From NCBI RefSeq assembly GCF_000208745.1, contig NC_030852.1, forward strand, positions 33,033,379 to 33,097,378: 64,000 nt of DNA. Reading direction: 5' to 3'. The notes beneath the pieces are model-generated. The model did no database searches. It was not told where the DNA came from and saw only the letters and a list, made by a program, of their open reading frames with translations. The position numbers were made by a program, and so were the translations under genes. Origin of the DNA: Theobroma cacao. Its lineage: Eukaryota > Streptophyta > Magnoliopsida > Malvales > Malvaceae. Shown piece after piece: positions 37,628-49,066 of the stretch. Position 1 is the first letter of the stretch. Each line of letters begins with the position of its first letter.

Positions 37628-37978
37628 ATAGGATCACAATAAATTTGCTGTTAATTTACGCAGGCGTGGACAGTGTACTATAAACTCACTTCCTACAACA
37701 CTTGGTGATCATTTGTGAGCTATAGATCAATAAAGTTGATTCTTGTTTTCATTTAATTTGGCACAAACACCACATTTTAGCCTTAAGAACTGATTTATAG
37801 ATTGTGAAACATTTCCAAACAATAGTATGCCATGAGTTGGATTACTATAAAGTTGATAAGGAAGCAATATTTCACCACCTGGTATTAGGCGGGTGAAATA
37901 TTGCTTTAGCAATTATTTATTAATATTATCATAGGTAGTCTTTCAAAGAAGAAATGATCATCATAGGTACAACCCTAT

Positions 37979-40900
37979 TTATATGTTCCATTTTTCTTCC
38001 TTAGGCAGAGACACCGGGTGTTTCTTGATTCTTGCCATGCAGTTATCTGCGGGCCTTGAATGTGGCAAATACCTAATTTTACTCTCAGGGTTAAGCCGCT
38101 CCAGCCTGCAACACACCAGAACAAAGGAAAATATTACCAGTTCATTCTTAGAGAAGCATGCTCTAATCGAAGTTGTGCTTAAAGGCATTTCCAATCACCA
38201 AACTGTGTGACTTCAGCGTTTTTCTTAGATATTCGTTGGTGGTTGTGATGATATAAGGTTTCTTTTAATTATAAAAAAAATGTGAAAACCGATAATCACA
38301 TTATAAGTAAGATAAAGAACCAACATTGCAAAATAACTTACTGATAGTTAAGGAGAAAATGATGAAGAAAAATAGCAATTTCAAGCTTGGCAAGATCATT
38401 TCCAGGGCACAATCTGCTTCCTGCTCCAAAGGGAAGGAAAGTCCCTGCTTTGGCAGCATAATCCTGCACAGGTTTTTAAATTTGTACAATTAAAAAGTAA
38501 TATGTTATGCTTATAGCTGATGCACGTACATACAGAGAGAAAAGCATTAATATAAAGAAGTATGAAAGCGCTCTAAAACTTACATCCCAGCGAGAAGGAT
38601 TAAATTCTTTTGGATTTGTATAAATCTCAGGATCCAAGTGAACGCTTCTGAACCAGGTTAGAACTTTCCATCCCTTGGGAATGGTGTAACCTGCAACAAG
38701 ATCAGTAATGTATGGTCTTGCAGCATATCGTAAACTGACCTAAATTAAGAAATTCTATAATATTGTTGAGAAAAGAAAAAGGAATTCTAGAATATCAAAT
38801 TACCGCTTATATTGACATCTGTTATTGCCTCGCGGAAGACCATCAGTGAGAATGTTACCAAGCGAAGCGTCTCATCAATCACCTTCAGAAATCAAATTAA
38901 CGAGTGAAAGGAAAGGTCCTAAATTATACTCAATATCGTACAATCTCCGCCCAAGCCATAAAATTCACTAGATATAACAAAGAGGTACCTTAGAAAGATA
39001 ATCCATTTCTCGAATATCCTTAAGCGATAAACCCTTCTGTGTTGGTGGCCTTTTTTTAATGATCCTCTCCTGCTCCGCCTGTAACATTGTCAAGTCTAAT
39101 GAAAAAACAGCAAACGAAAGTTCTAATAATGCTCAAGAAAGTAAATTAACTAATAACAAGTTTACAACATCTAAATTATGTTACCTTTGCTTTCTCTAGA
39201 AATTCCGGGTGTCGTTGCAGGAAAATAGTGGCCCACATTATAGTATGACCAGAAGATTCATGGCCTGCATTCAGGTACATTAACATAATATCAATGATTT
39301 CCTCGTCATCCAATGTTTCACCTTTCTCGTCTTTGACATCTATCAAGGCATCCAACATGTCTTTCTTCTTGGTTGAGTTATTTATCTTCTTCTGCTTTCT
39401 CCGCTTATTCACTATGGATTGAAACACTGCCACTAGGTTTTTCCGAGCCTGAAGGAAAGAAAATCCAGTTCTATCCCTCATTAACGTACCATAATCATTT
39501 TCGCATGCAAGAACAGAAGTAAGAAAATCTCACCTTGAGGGCTTTGTAGTAAGCAAAACCCGGGATATTGATGGCCATGGCTCTAACTCCATAGTTGAGT
39601 GTTGTGTACTCCCTTTCCAAGGCTTCCATTTCCTCTTCGCTTTCTGAGCTGAGGAAAATATACATTATTATCCTAAAAGTGAGCTTTCGGAGTTCCGTTA
39701 AGAATTCAATTTCTCCCATGTTGGACCATTTGTCCAAGGCAGATATCACATTCTCTTCAATGTATTGGATGTACAACGACAGTGCTTCATGGCCATTGAC
39801 AGGAGCTGCAGTTAAACGGCGGAGACGCTTGTGTTCTTCATAAGAAATGCCAATAAATGATTTCTTTCCAATGAGCTCCACTGTGGCAGTAGGCCATCCA
39901 GGCTTAAATGCATCATCATCATTCAACACTCTCTTACATGTTTCGGGCATTGTAACAATTACACTCGGGTTCCCAAACATGAAGGCCTTGTAGATGCCAA
40001 TGTGTCCGAACCTGCGTTGTTTGTTCCATTACACAGCAAAAGTTATTAGCACATTGGGAAATGAGCTCGTGCATCAATGAAGTTCTCATAAAAATGCAGA
40101 GAAAAGCTAAAGTTTTTGAGAGTTAGAGTATATATTTATAAAAAATAAAATAAAAATTTATTTATTTATGCTTGATTATTCAGAAAAAATAAATATTTTA
40201 TGAATTAATTCATTACTTTATAGCATTATCAAAAACATGTAAGTCCCTAAAGTTATTCAAGTTTGCACAGATACTGTTAAGCCCAGGGTGTTTTCCTTTA
40301 TGACCGCGATAGCTATACATGTTGGTTTGTAAATTGTAAGTGTTAAGGGGAGAGAGAAATACTCAAATTTACCAGCTCTCTGATCGAAAAGGAAGTTGTT
40401 TGTTTGCAAGCAAAAAAGGAAAACAGACGCTCTGTGTTTGTGTTTGCAAACGTACAACATATCAACGCCAAGTTATTGCAGAAAAACACAAGTCTAGGAT
40501 AGTGAAGCAGACTCTGTTGATACGCGGGTTTAGCAAATAGCAATAGTAGGCGACAAGAGAGCCAGCTGCCCCATTCCTCAGACTTGAAGTCGTGGGTCCA
40601 GAAACAAAGTTCGAGCTCAACTCACTTGGTGCCAGAAACATGTATTTGTGTTGAAAACTGAAAAATGAAAACTGAAAGTTGGCATAGGATTCGCTAAGAT
40701 GAACGGTGAAGGCTTGGAGTATTCCATCACAGACTATCCAGCTGGGCCTGGGTCATATCCTGGATGCTCCTCATGACACTAGCTAATATGCATCTATGAT
40801 AAATTGATCATGTTGTACAAAGTACTAGTACTCCATTAAAATTGCCAAAGGCCGCCAACGTTAATCCACTAATAAACGCAACGTATTACTGTAATTAAAG

Positions 40901-41494
40901 AAAACACTTATGTGGCAGCAAAAATGACAGAGGCCAGCCTCTCTCTCCCTATGGACTCAATCAAAGTATGAAACTTATTGCCCTGAGATGACACGCAGAT
41001 ACAAACAGTTGGCCGCTCCATTTTGAACCACTTCCCTACTTTAAACGATCCTCCATCCCAACAAATTCTATTTGGATTTTCCTTTCCCTGTCTAATCGAC
41101 AATTTTAGCTGGTGGGGATAGCTATTGCCAGAGAGACTAGAGTATAGAGATTGAAATTCCTGTATGTATATCAATACAGACATACACTGTTTTGGGGGCA
41201 CATCAACTTGTATATAAATACCCATAGAAACTTGAAGAGGGAGAGCGGTGAGGGAAAGTACCTGGAAACGAAGGAACGGATGAAAGAATCAGGATCGTCG
41301 GACTTGAAGGCTCGCAGAAAAGACCACATGTTGCCAATAAAAGGCCAACCCAAATCCCCTGGCGGCAGAGAGTACTGCTTATCACCCAACTGGGATTCAT
41401 ACAGCCACCAATTCACTCTCTCCAGAACCCATTTTACAGACGCCAAGCCAGCGAATATTGCTAAGAGGACCATCCACATCGACCCTATCTCCAT
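37979..41494 (-). CDS. KAO: ent-Kaurenoic acid oxidase, cytochrome P450 CYP88A
   Basis: ER-membrane P450 that carries out the three-step oxidation of ent-kaurenoic acid to GA12 in gibberellin synthesis. Eight exons, all in frame: 41494-41262, 40011-39534, 39448-39185, 39078-38989, 38882-38804, 38690-38584, 38463-38342, 38105-37979, coding 499 aa. An N-terminal anchor ([16 protein letters not shown]) precedes [13 protein letters not shown], typical of CYP88A. The I-helix has AGHESS (298-303), the K-helix E359-x-x-R362, and the heme loop [10 protein letters not shown] with Cys436. The start at 41494 was preferred over the in-frame ATG nine codons upstream because it matches the family's short luminal end. 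TATATATA at 41606-41613 lies about 115 bases upstream of the ATG. Intron 1 is the longest at 1250 bases. It has a basic C-terminal tail ([14 protein letters not shown]). Confidence 0.96.
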
Positions 41495-42250
41495 TACAGG
41501 TGTGCTGCACAGCTTTAACACCGATATTTGTGTATCAAACTTGATACTTCTCTCAAGGATGTGAGTCTTTCTCTATCGTACGTTCTCAATGGCTATTAGA
41601 GCCACTATATATAATAGACTATCTCTGAAAGTGATAAAGATAAAATTGAAGGCAGCATTTAGAGCATTTAAGGACAGTGACAGAGAGAAAGGAAAGCAAG
41701 ATCAGAAACCATACTAACGGAAGGCAAATGGGGAAAGCAAGCTGGAGCTCCATTAACTTTCTATATTAAAGGACCTAGGAAATAGAAAAAGACAGGAGGG
41801 GCTTCCCTGCGTTATTTGCTCTTTTGTCGTTTCTATGTTGGATTTGATTCTCTTTAAGAGGCTTCTCTCTACTTACCAAACCATATTCAAAATGAATTGA
41901 TTAATATATATTTGCTTTTATTCAAAATTAACGTACAAACATGCTACTATCATAGAATGAATTAATTAACATTTCTAATTATGCGTTTGAAATAAACACT
42001 ATACGATACAATCATTCCTTCCCCTATATATTTGAGCTAAAATACTTTCATTAGCATTACATAAAATTTTAGGAAAGGAAACCTTATTTCTTCATCATTT
42101 CTGCCTTCTTTAAAATGAAATTTACTTAATATGGAAGATGCCGTGAATTAATCTCTACCAATACATGATATCTATAGGTTGAAGTAATCTATCACAAATT
42201 AATTTAATCTTTTCCTAAATTCTTTTTTTCATTTTTGAAAGTCAAAGTGT
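41495..42250. other. KAO upstream region
   Basis: AT-rich intergenic DNA with the KAO core promoter at its left end; no other gene is seen. The last eight bases (42243-42250) form the left target duplication of the adjoining hAT relic. Confidence 0.55.
41606..41613 (-). promoter_or_regulatory. TATA box of KAO
   Basis: TATATATA about 112 bases upstream of the ATG on the gene strand; placement fits a core promoter, not proven. Confidence 0.45.
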
Positions 42251-43355
42251 CAGGACTGGCCCTTGGGTAGGGCCACCAAGCAAAAGCTTTTGACCCTAAA
42301 TTTAAAAAAGCCTCATATTTTTATAATATAATATAATTAGTTATATAAAATTGAGATAATTAATAAAATATTTACCTATTCTCTAATACCTCTCACTTTC
42401 ACATTCTTATTAATTCTCAACTAATTATTTTATTTTTTACTAAAAATATATAAAAATAAAAGATAATTAAGAAAATGACATATTCTCTCATTTCTCAAAT
42501 TATGTGTCTAATAAATCTCTATTTTTTATCACTTCTCAATTCTTATAATGCTATTAATTTGTAACAATTTCACATATTTTCAATCAATTAATAGTAATAT
42601 TTATTTAATGATTTTCAACCGCTATTTTTTTCTCATCTATTTCTCCTATTCCAATCAACTAATGTAATATGTATTTAGAATTTTTAACAGCTATTTTTTT
42701 TCTATATATAAAACTAATTATTTTTATCAATTTGTAATATCCACTTTTAAATTTTTCTTTACTCATTTACTCTTTCTTCCTTTAACTTTAGTTTTCTTTC
42801 AAAAAATACATAGAAAATTTGTTATACTATAATCTGCATAAAGCAGTTAGCCTCATTTGCGGCTTGCATTAAATATTCAATAATTAAGTACTATTATTTT
42901 AATCTTTGCATACTTTTTTTTTAATTTAAAGTTTATGTTATATTGTTATATTGTTTTTATTTTATGTGATAGTTGATTTATTTGAATTAGAAATTGTGAT
43001 TATTGATTTTATATTAGCCATTTAAAAAATATAAGATAATTATAATAACTAAATATTTTTTGTATTTTATAATAAATATTTGAATATGTCAAATTAAAAA
43101 TATGAATCTGATTATTCAAAGCTTAAAAAAGAAAAAATGAAAGTTTAATACAATCTCAAAAGGAGCACTTGATAAATTTTTTACAAGTAATAAAAATAAT
43201 GAATAAGAAATTATTAAAGAAATATTAGAAGAATTTGATTATAAAATTTTAATTAGAAAATTTTCATCTCAAAAAATTAAAAGAATAAAATTTTAATAAA
43301 AAATATCTCATTTAAATATTTTGTTTTAAGTTTTTGAGATTATTGAGCCATTCCT
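42251..43355 (+). mobile_element. Decayed hAT-superfamily transposon with remnant of a TTF-type transposase
   Basis: The left end CAGGACTGGCCC (42251-42262) resembles the usual terminus of plant TTF/hAT elements, and the right end (about 43345-43355, GAGCCATTCCT) is its inverted copy with two or three mismatches. Flanks CAAAGTGT (42243-42250) and AAAAGTGT (43356-43363) match at 7 of 8 sites, as for an 8-bp target duplication. Near 43085-43200 translation gives SKLKKEK then, after a shift, ISKGALDKFFTSNKNNE, which recalls the N-terminal linker of TTF-type hAT proteins, followed by stops. Most of the transposase is absent, so it is dead and internally deleted. Confidence 0.7.
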
Positions 43356-43388
43356 AAAAGTGTTCATTTCAAATATTTTATGTGATAG

Positions 43389-43672
43389 TGGGCTAGGCAG
43401 TTGGTCCTTACTGGGCTTCCACGGGATGGGCCCACTCCTATCTTCTCGGCCTTTTCAGCTCAGCCGCCCCATTTTTTTTTTTGTCACTCTGAGCCGGCCA
43501 TTTCACCTATATGGGCTGCTCTCTTCCTTTCTCTTCCCCTTTTTTAATGGGCCTTTCTCTTTCATTTTTTGCATCGTTGTTAAAACGACGTATTTTTGGC
43601 TCCTTTTTTGTTCCCTCTTTGGCGGTAGCACCTTTCTCTCTCTAGAAAATCCTTGAAAACCTTTCTTGGGCC
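43389..43672 (+). promoter_or_regulatory. Cluster of six site II (TGGGCY) motifs upstream of BSH
   Basis: TGGGCT or TGGGCC occurs on the plus strand at 43389, 43412, 43427, 43512, 43548 and 43667, far above chance for such AT-rich flanks. Site II elements bind TCP factors and mark genes of dividing cells. They are 720-1000 bases from the BSH ATG, so either the 5' leader is long or another transcript starts here. Confidence 0.45.
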
Positions 43673-44054
43673 GCTCCTGCCATCGCCGGCGGCCTCTAAA
43701 CTCCCTTCTCTTCCTCTTTTCTTTCCCCGTTTTACCCATTGAAAACCCTCAAACACTCCCTAGAAATCCAACCCGAACCCAAATCTTCCCTTCTCTTCCT
43801 CTCTACCTACACTAGCACTAAAGCCTCTTTTTTTTTCTGCATTTTCTTCTTCTCTGTTTTTGTCTTTTTTTCTTTGTTGTTTCTAGTGATTTTGTGTGTT
43901 TTTTAGCTGCTGCTCTATAGGATTTTTTTTTTGTAGGGTTTTTCCCCTTTGATTTTTGTCGTTTGTCCGTTTCTTTTTTTCTTTTGTCTCCGTTTTTCCT
44001 ATTTTCAGATTTCTTCTGATTTTTGTTTTTGTTCATTCTTTTTTTCTCTGTTAA

Positions 44055-44178
44055 TCCGTTTTGGAAACTCTAGTTCCGTTTTGGAAACCCTTGAACCGGT
44101 TCTAGAAACCTTAAAACCGGTTCTTTGGAAACACTAATTTTCGAAAACCCTAAAACCGGGCTTTTTCGAAACCCTAAC
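44055..44178 (+). promoter_or_regulatory. Degenerate GTTTTGGAAAC repeats with two telo-boxes upstream of BSH
   Basis: Five imperfect units of about 20-25 bases share palindromic cores (GTTTTGGAAAC, TTTTCGAAA) and CCGGTT joints. Two exact telo-boxes, AAACCCTAA, sit at 44145-44153 and 44169-44177, about 215-245 bases upstream of the BSH ATG. Telo-boxes act together with site II elements in plant promoters of growth-related genes. Confidence 0.5.
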
Positions 44179-44388
44179 AGTGGTTCGAACGAAAGGCTTA
44201 GGAAGCCCATTTAGAGCCTGCGTAAATTGGATATTATGAGCCCAAAAGAGGACTGAAATTTCAAGATATATCTGTTTTCTTAGATAAAAAATCGAAATTA
44301 AAGAAGGAGAGGTGATAAGTAATATATCCAATTATCGATTGATTATCCAAAAAAAGAAAAAAAAAAAAAGTTCCAATCCTCTTTCAAT

Positions 44389-45080
44389 ATGAAAGCGCCG
44401 GCATCAGCCTCTTGGAAAGCCCCTCTCAAGTTCAGGATGTACGCTCCTCCTCCTCCCCCTCCTTATCCCCATTCCTTCTTTCCCTTTAGGTTTACTTCTA
44501 ATACTTTTACGGCCTCGAGTGTTCATTCTTATTAGCATAAAAAGGTTTATCGCTAATTTTTTTTGACTCAAAGGCCTACAGCTGAAAATTTAGTACCCAT
44601 TCGGCTGGACATCGAAGTGGACGGGCAGCGCTATAAAGACGCCTTTACTTGGAACCCTAATGGTATGACCTTAAATATCGTTTCTTATGAATTCAAGAAA
44701 CTTCTTGGAACTTTTAGCTGCAATTTGCTAACCAAACATGTTCTCTGTGTGTGTGGGTGCGTATACATATAATTATGTGTAAATAAAGATCCAGATTCGG
44801 AGGTGGTGATGTTTGCCAGAAGGACCGTGAAGGACTTGAAGCTTGCCCCTGGTTTCATTCCGCAAATTGTTCAATCCATTCAGGTAACTATCAATTGTCA
44901 ACAATAATAATTGACACTTTAAAGCCATTCTGTAGTGTTGAATTTAACATTCTCCTATTCTTCACTCTGCGCATCATTTATTAGTCACAGCTCGCTGACT
45001 TTCGATCTTATGAAGGCCAAGATATGTATGCCGGTGACAAGATTGTTCCAATTAAGGTTTGCCTTTCATTAATAAAATAC

Positions 45081-45113
<33 letters not shown>

Positions 45114-46885
45114 TGCCAATTTCCTTTTATGAATTTCTAGCACCTACTTACCCATCGCATGGACTTTATCAGCTTGACCTTCGAGTGAATCATACTGTTA
45201 TCAGGGATCAATTTTTATGGGTAAGAATGTAGAAGTGTTTTGTATCATATTATATGCTTCCAAGTTGCGAATCCTTCCCGTGTTTACTCATGCTTGTTCA
45301 TTCTTTATCTTTTACATTCTATGTCAATCGGATGCTTGAATGTAGTTATCCTAATTTGTTTTAGGACTTGAACAACTTTGAAAGTGATCCAGAGGAATTT
45401 TCTCGAACTCTATGCAAAGATTTAGGCATTGAAGACCCTGAAGTTGGGGTAAGTAGTATGTTCTTAGAAGTATACCAGTAACATATTCTTCCTACCAGAA
45501 AGGATGAGAAACAGTTACCACACAGTATTTTTCTTTTCAACACTGTTTCCTGTTCTGTTTCTGTTCTTTTAAAATATTTAATATGTATACCATTTCTTTA
45601 TTCTTCGCAGCCTGCAATTGCCTATGCAATTAGGGAGCAACTTTATGAGGTAGCTACTATGTGTTTATAAAATCTTATGTTGTATGGCATATTGGTTATT
45701 TGGTTTGAGTCGTTTATCATTGTAGTGCTATGTGTTTTAGATTGCAATTCAAAATGTAACTTCAGCAAGAGAGAACAGAATAAGCAAGAAGGGTCGCCGG
45801 GGTGCTGAACATTTCCCTCCCAGGTTTTTGTGTTGTTTGCTTATAATATAGCCAGAAATAGGGGGAAGGAACTTCTTTTTTTCTCATCAGAATGGTTTAA
45901 TACTTTAATCTAAGCATTTTTCTCCCCTTTTTCTTACTACATTTATTTTGTCTAAGCATGTAAGACCTCATTGTTTTATGTATGTCGATGACACTACTCT
46001 CTGTTTTTCCTCTCTCACAGTAAAGCAGGTGGTGCTGCACTGGATTTGATAAAGTTATTCAGTTTCAGATCAAGTGTGGTTCGGTAGGCCCTTTAAATAA
46101 ATCTTATGCAGCAAAATTCTTTCGTAATGAGCCTTGAAAATTTGTTCATGGTCTGGAATTTTGTATTTAGCGGGTAGGATTTGGATTTTAAAATCTAAGA
46201 TTTCAAATTAGTTCTTCTAGTATGTAGTTGTTAAAGCCAACAATTAGGATTTCTCACATACTCCCATATTAGAGAACATCCCGAATTTATGATAGGTTGA
46301 AATTTTGAAATCAAACCTAGATTCATTAAAACAAAGAATTTGAAATTCATGAATTTGAAATCAACATTATTGACGTTTATAAAGTTTAAATCCAAATCCA
46401 TATTCAAATTTAGGTTTCTAACCCAACCTTTGATTTTATTGTCATGGTGGTTTAAAATTTGCATGAAAGCTGCATGTCAAAGTGAAATGATCTTGAGACT
46501 TACCCCAACAAGTTTAGGATCTAAGTACCTTGAATTTTAAAGCATTTTTTAATTGATTTTGTTCAAAGCAAGCTAATGAGCTTTTCTATAAGCAATTTGC
46601 TCATTGCTTACATCACAACAGAGCAAATGTAACATTGCTCTCCATATGAGTTGTGCATTGCTTTTCCTATAATGGTATAACTACATTCAGTTTGTTTGAT
46701 CTCTGATCTCTATGCTGTGTCACTTTATTGGAAAATTTCATGAGAGAGATACTTACGGGTTTGCCCTTTGTTTCTGATGTATCAGGAAAAGAAAGGAATG
46801 GGGTTATTATAAACCCACTCTCGATCTTTTATCAAATGAGGACGTGGATGCCCTTGAAGCCAAAGAAGAGAGGAGCGGTCGGTAA
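44389..46885 (+). CDS. BSH: SWI/SNF chromatin-remodelling subunit SNF5/INI1 (BUSHY)
   Basis: Core subunit of plant SWI/SNF complexes in the nucleus. Ten exons: 44389-44438, 44574-44662, 44789-44883, 44985-45056, 45173-45220, 45365-45448, 45611-45649, 45741-45823, 46021-46083, 46786-46885, coding 240 aa, the length I recall for Arabidopsis BSH. All junctions are GT-AG and in frame. The SNF5 domain has its two repeats, the first from [18 protein letters not shown] to IVQSIQ and the second from [19 protein letters not shown] to AIREQLYE. The C-terminal part is basic (ISKKGRRG) and ends in [14 protein letters not shown]. Intron 9 is 702 bases and intron 4 holds (AT)n at about 45088-45113. It is the only long gene on the plus strand in the block and is flanked by transposon relics on both sides. 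Confidence 0.96.
45088..45113. repeat. (AT)n microsatellite in BSH intron 4
   Basis: About 13 AT units between exons 4 and 5; likely length-polymorphic. Confidence 0.85.
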
Positions 46886-47609
46886 ATAAACATAGTATAT
46901 AGGATGCTTGTGGGTTTCTTTCTTTCTTTCTAAACAATAGACATTTTGGAAGGCAGATTTTGGTGGTCATGTAGATTATTGCAGCTTAGTTGTAGAGTCA
47001 TATTTCCGTTCTTACTTTATGTGAGTTTAACCAAGGATACAACAGTTAGATTTGTAGTCCACCAAGATAGATTTCTGTTATTTTGTAACATTACAAATTC
47101 ATTATAATGCTTTTGTAATTTATCTGTGACTGTATAAATGGTATACCAAAACTGATATGTGCATTACAAACATTATCAAAATCCAGGTTTCCTATAATTA
47201 TCAAAATCCTCATTTCCTTTTCAGTAACTACTCAGTCTCATGTTAGTTAATTACAAAAAGAAATATATGACCCAAAATAGTCAAGGTCGGGCTCAGGTTC
47301 TTCACATGGCTTTTAGACTTTCGGTTAAGAACTGAGCCTGACTTAGCTTATTGGAACTGCCGGTTGAAAAGAGGCTGTCGTCCCTCTTATTTAAAGATTA
47401 ATGGTAAGATAGATTGCGCACATAAAATACACGTATTCTACATGATCCGTTCGACAACATGAATTTGGATTAATGCGTTTGACTTAGAGACCCAAATTAA
47501 AAAATTCACTATTTAAATTTAATAAAGTTGTAAAAATTTAAATTTGAATACATAATTCATGATAAATCTTTTTAAAAGTTTAAATGCGTATATGTGAATA
47601 GTATTTTGA
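46886..47609. other. BSH 3' flank
   Basis: AT-rich; should contain the BSH 3' UTR. No gene is seen up to the foldback element. Confidence 0.6.
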
Positions 47610-48085
47610 CTAAATACTCAAATAAGTTTTTGAATTATATCAAAAAAATCAATTCAATCCTTATTTTTTTTATTACGTTCAGATAAGTCTTTGAACTTCT
47701 ATTTTGGGTCAAATAAGTCATTCTTTTTAACTATTGTCTAATTTTCATTAGTCAATGATACATGTGACACTTTTATACTATGTCATCTGTCACGTGGCAA
47801 ATGACGTGGTATTAAATATTATTAATTAGGATTTATGCGTTTACGTTTTTACCTATTTACTCAATCCTAATTAACAATATTTAATGCTACATTATCTGCC
47901 TCGTGGCAGATGATGTGGAATAAAAATACCATATGTACTTTTGACTAATAGAAGTTAGTCAACTGTTAAAGAAAGGGGTTTATTTGATTTGAAATAAAAA
48001 TTCAGGGATTTATTTGAACGAAATAAAAAGATAAAGGTTGAATTGATTTTTTTGACATAATTCAGGAACTTATTTGAATATTTAG
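47610..48085. mobile_element. Foldback element (long inverted-repeat MITE, possibly Mutator-like)
   Basis: Left arm 47610-47830 and right arm 47866-48085 are inverted copies, roughly 80% identical over about 220 bases, joined by a 36-base loop. The arms start CTAAATACTCAAATAAG and CTAAATATTCAAATAAG when both are read inward. Very long terminal inverted repeats with a small loop suit Mutator-type foldback MITEs. No coding capacity. GTATTTT occurs just outside both ends, but an exact target duplication is not clear. Each arm carries a copy of CACGTGGCA or its decayed form. Confidence 0.75.
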
Positions 48086-48162
48086 CTTTGTATTTTATAC
48101 AAAAACTTTATAAAAAATCATTCGAATATGCACACAAATTAATAACCCAAGAAAAAAAAGTG

Positions 48163-48427
48163 AAATTCAATTTGATACAGAATAATAACAATAATAATAA
48201 CAATTAAATTTGTAAAGAACGATTGGAAGCAATCTATATATATATATATATATTGCTTCCATTATGCAAAACAAGCTTTCTTCAATTTATTTCCAAGAAA
48301 AAAAGGAGAAAAATTCAATCTGATACAGAATAATAACAATTCAATTGGACGCAATCTATATATTAATATATATATATATATTGCTTCCATTATTCAAAAC
48401 AAACCTTCTTCAATTTATTTCCAAGAA
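48163..48427. repeat. Duplicated 3'-flank unit with AT-core hairpins beside PMEI copy 5
   Basis: Two direct copies of about 115-135 bases (about 48163-48299 and 48313-48427) end at the 3' flank of the PMEI gene. Each has a palindrome: GGAAGCAAT and ATTGCTTCC around an (AT)n core at 48225-48260, and a slightly altered form at 48347-48388. Both copies end CTTCAATTTATTTCCAAGAA. The palindrome could fold in the PMEI transcript. Confidence 0.85.
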
Positions 48428-48448
48428 GCAAATTAACGCCTAATTAGG

Positions 48449-49066
48449 TTAATTCTTCTGAGCCAAGGCAAAGCTCTTAACAAGGTTTAATGCATTGCTT
48501 GTCAAAAGTGCAACTTTAACAACGCGTCTCCTGACTCCACGCTTCACCTTGCTTCTGATGGCCTTATTAGCCAATGCATTCATGCAGGTCTCCTCTTCAT
48601 CCAATGCTGTGTTCACCCACATCTGAATATCGTTCATTTGAACCTGAAGATCAGAGCCTTCGGCACGGTCCATTTCCTTTATAGACTTTTGCAACTTCTG
48701 CACTGAATCACTTACATCCGCAATGCAATCCACCATGGCTGCAGCTTCATTAGGTCTCAAGCCGTGCACTTTTGACGTATGGGCTAGCAACTTTGAAGTC
48801 GCTTTGGCAGCGAAGAAGGTCGTGTTGAGAGCTGCATGGGCTAATAGCTTGGGGTCGGCTTTGATTTTGCTTGCATGGCGTGCAAGAGATTTAAGGCACA
48901 ACTTAGGATAAGTTGTGCCTCTGCAAGAATTTTTTATATACTCTTGGTTTGTAAGATACTCATTGCTATGAGATTTTCTAGAGGCTGAGCATGTGTTAAA
49001 GTAGGAGGAGAATTGCAGAGCAATAAGCAGAATTATTAATGCATGGATTGAAAATGTTCTTGCCAT
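48449..49066 (-). CDS. Pectin methylesterase/invertase inhibitor, array copy 5
   Basis: Single-exon secreted protein of 205 aa. The signal peptide is residues 1-28 (MARTFSIHALIILLIALQ...). Conserved cysteines: C48, C57 (NSCRGTTYPKLC), C114 (VDCIADV) and C161 (ETCMNAL). It is a divergent member: the usual DIETWVSAALTDEDTCMDGF reads DIQMWVNTALDEEETCMNAL here, and the last helix is very basic (KVKRGVRRRVVKVALL). It lies beyond KAO and BSH, away from copies 1-4. The 3' flank carries duplicated hairpin units. TATA box at 49130-49138. Confidence 0.92.
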   Translation of the reverse strand: MARTFSIHALIILLIALQFSSYFNTCSASRKSHSNEYLTNQEYIKNSCRGTTYPKLCLKSLARHASKIKADPKLLAHAALNTTFFAAKATSKLLAHTSKVHGLRPNEAAAMVDCIADVSDSVQKLQKSIKEMDRAEGSDLQVQMNDIQMWVNTALDEEETCMNALANKAIRSKVKRGVRRRVVKVALLTSNALNLVKSFALAQKN

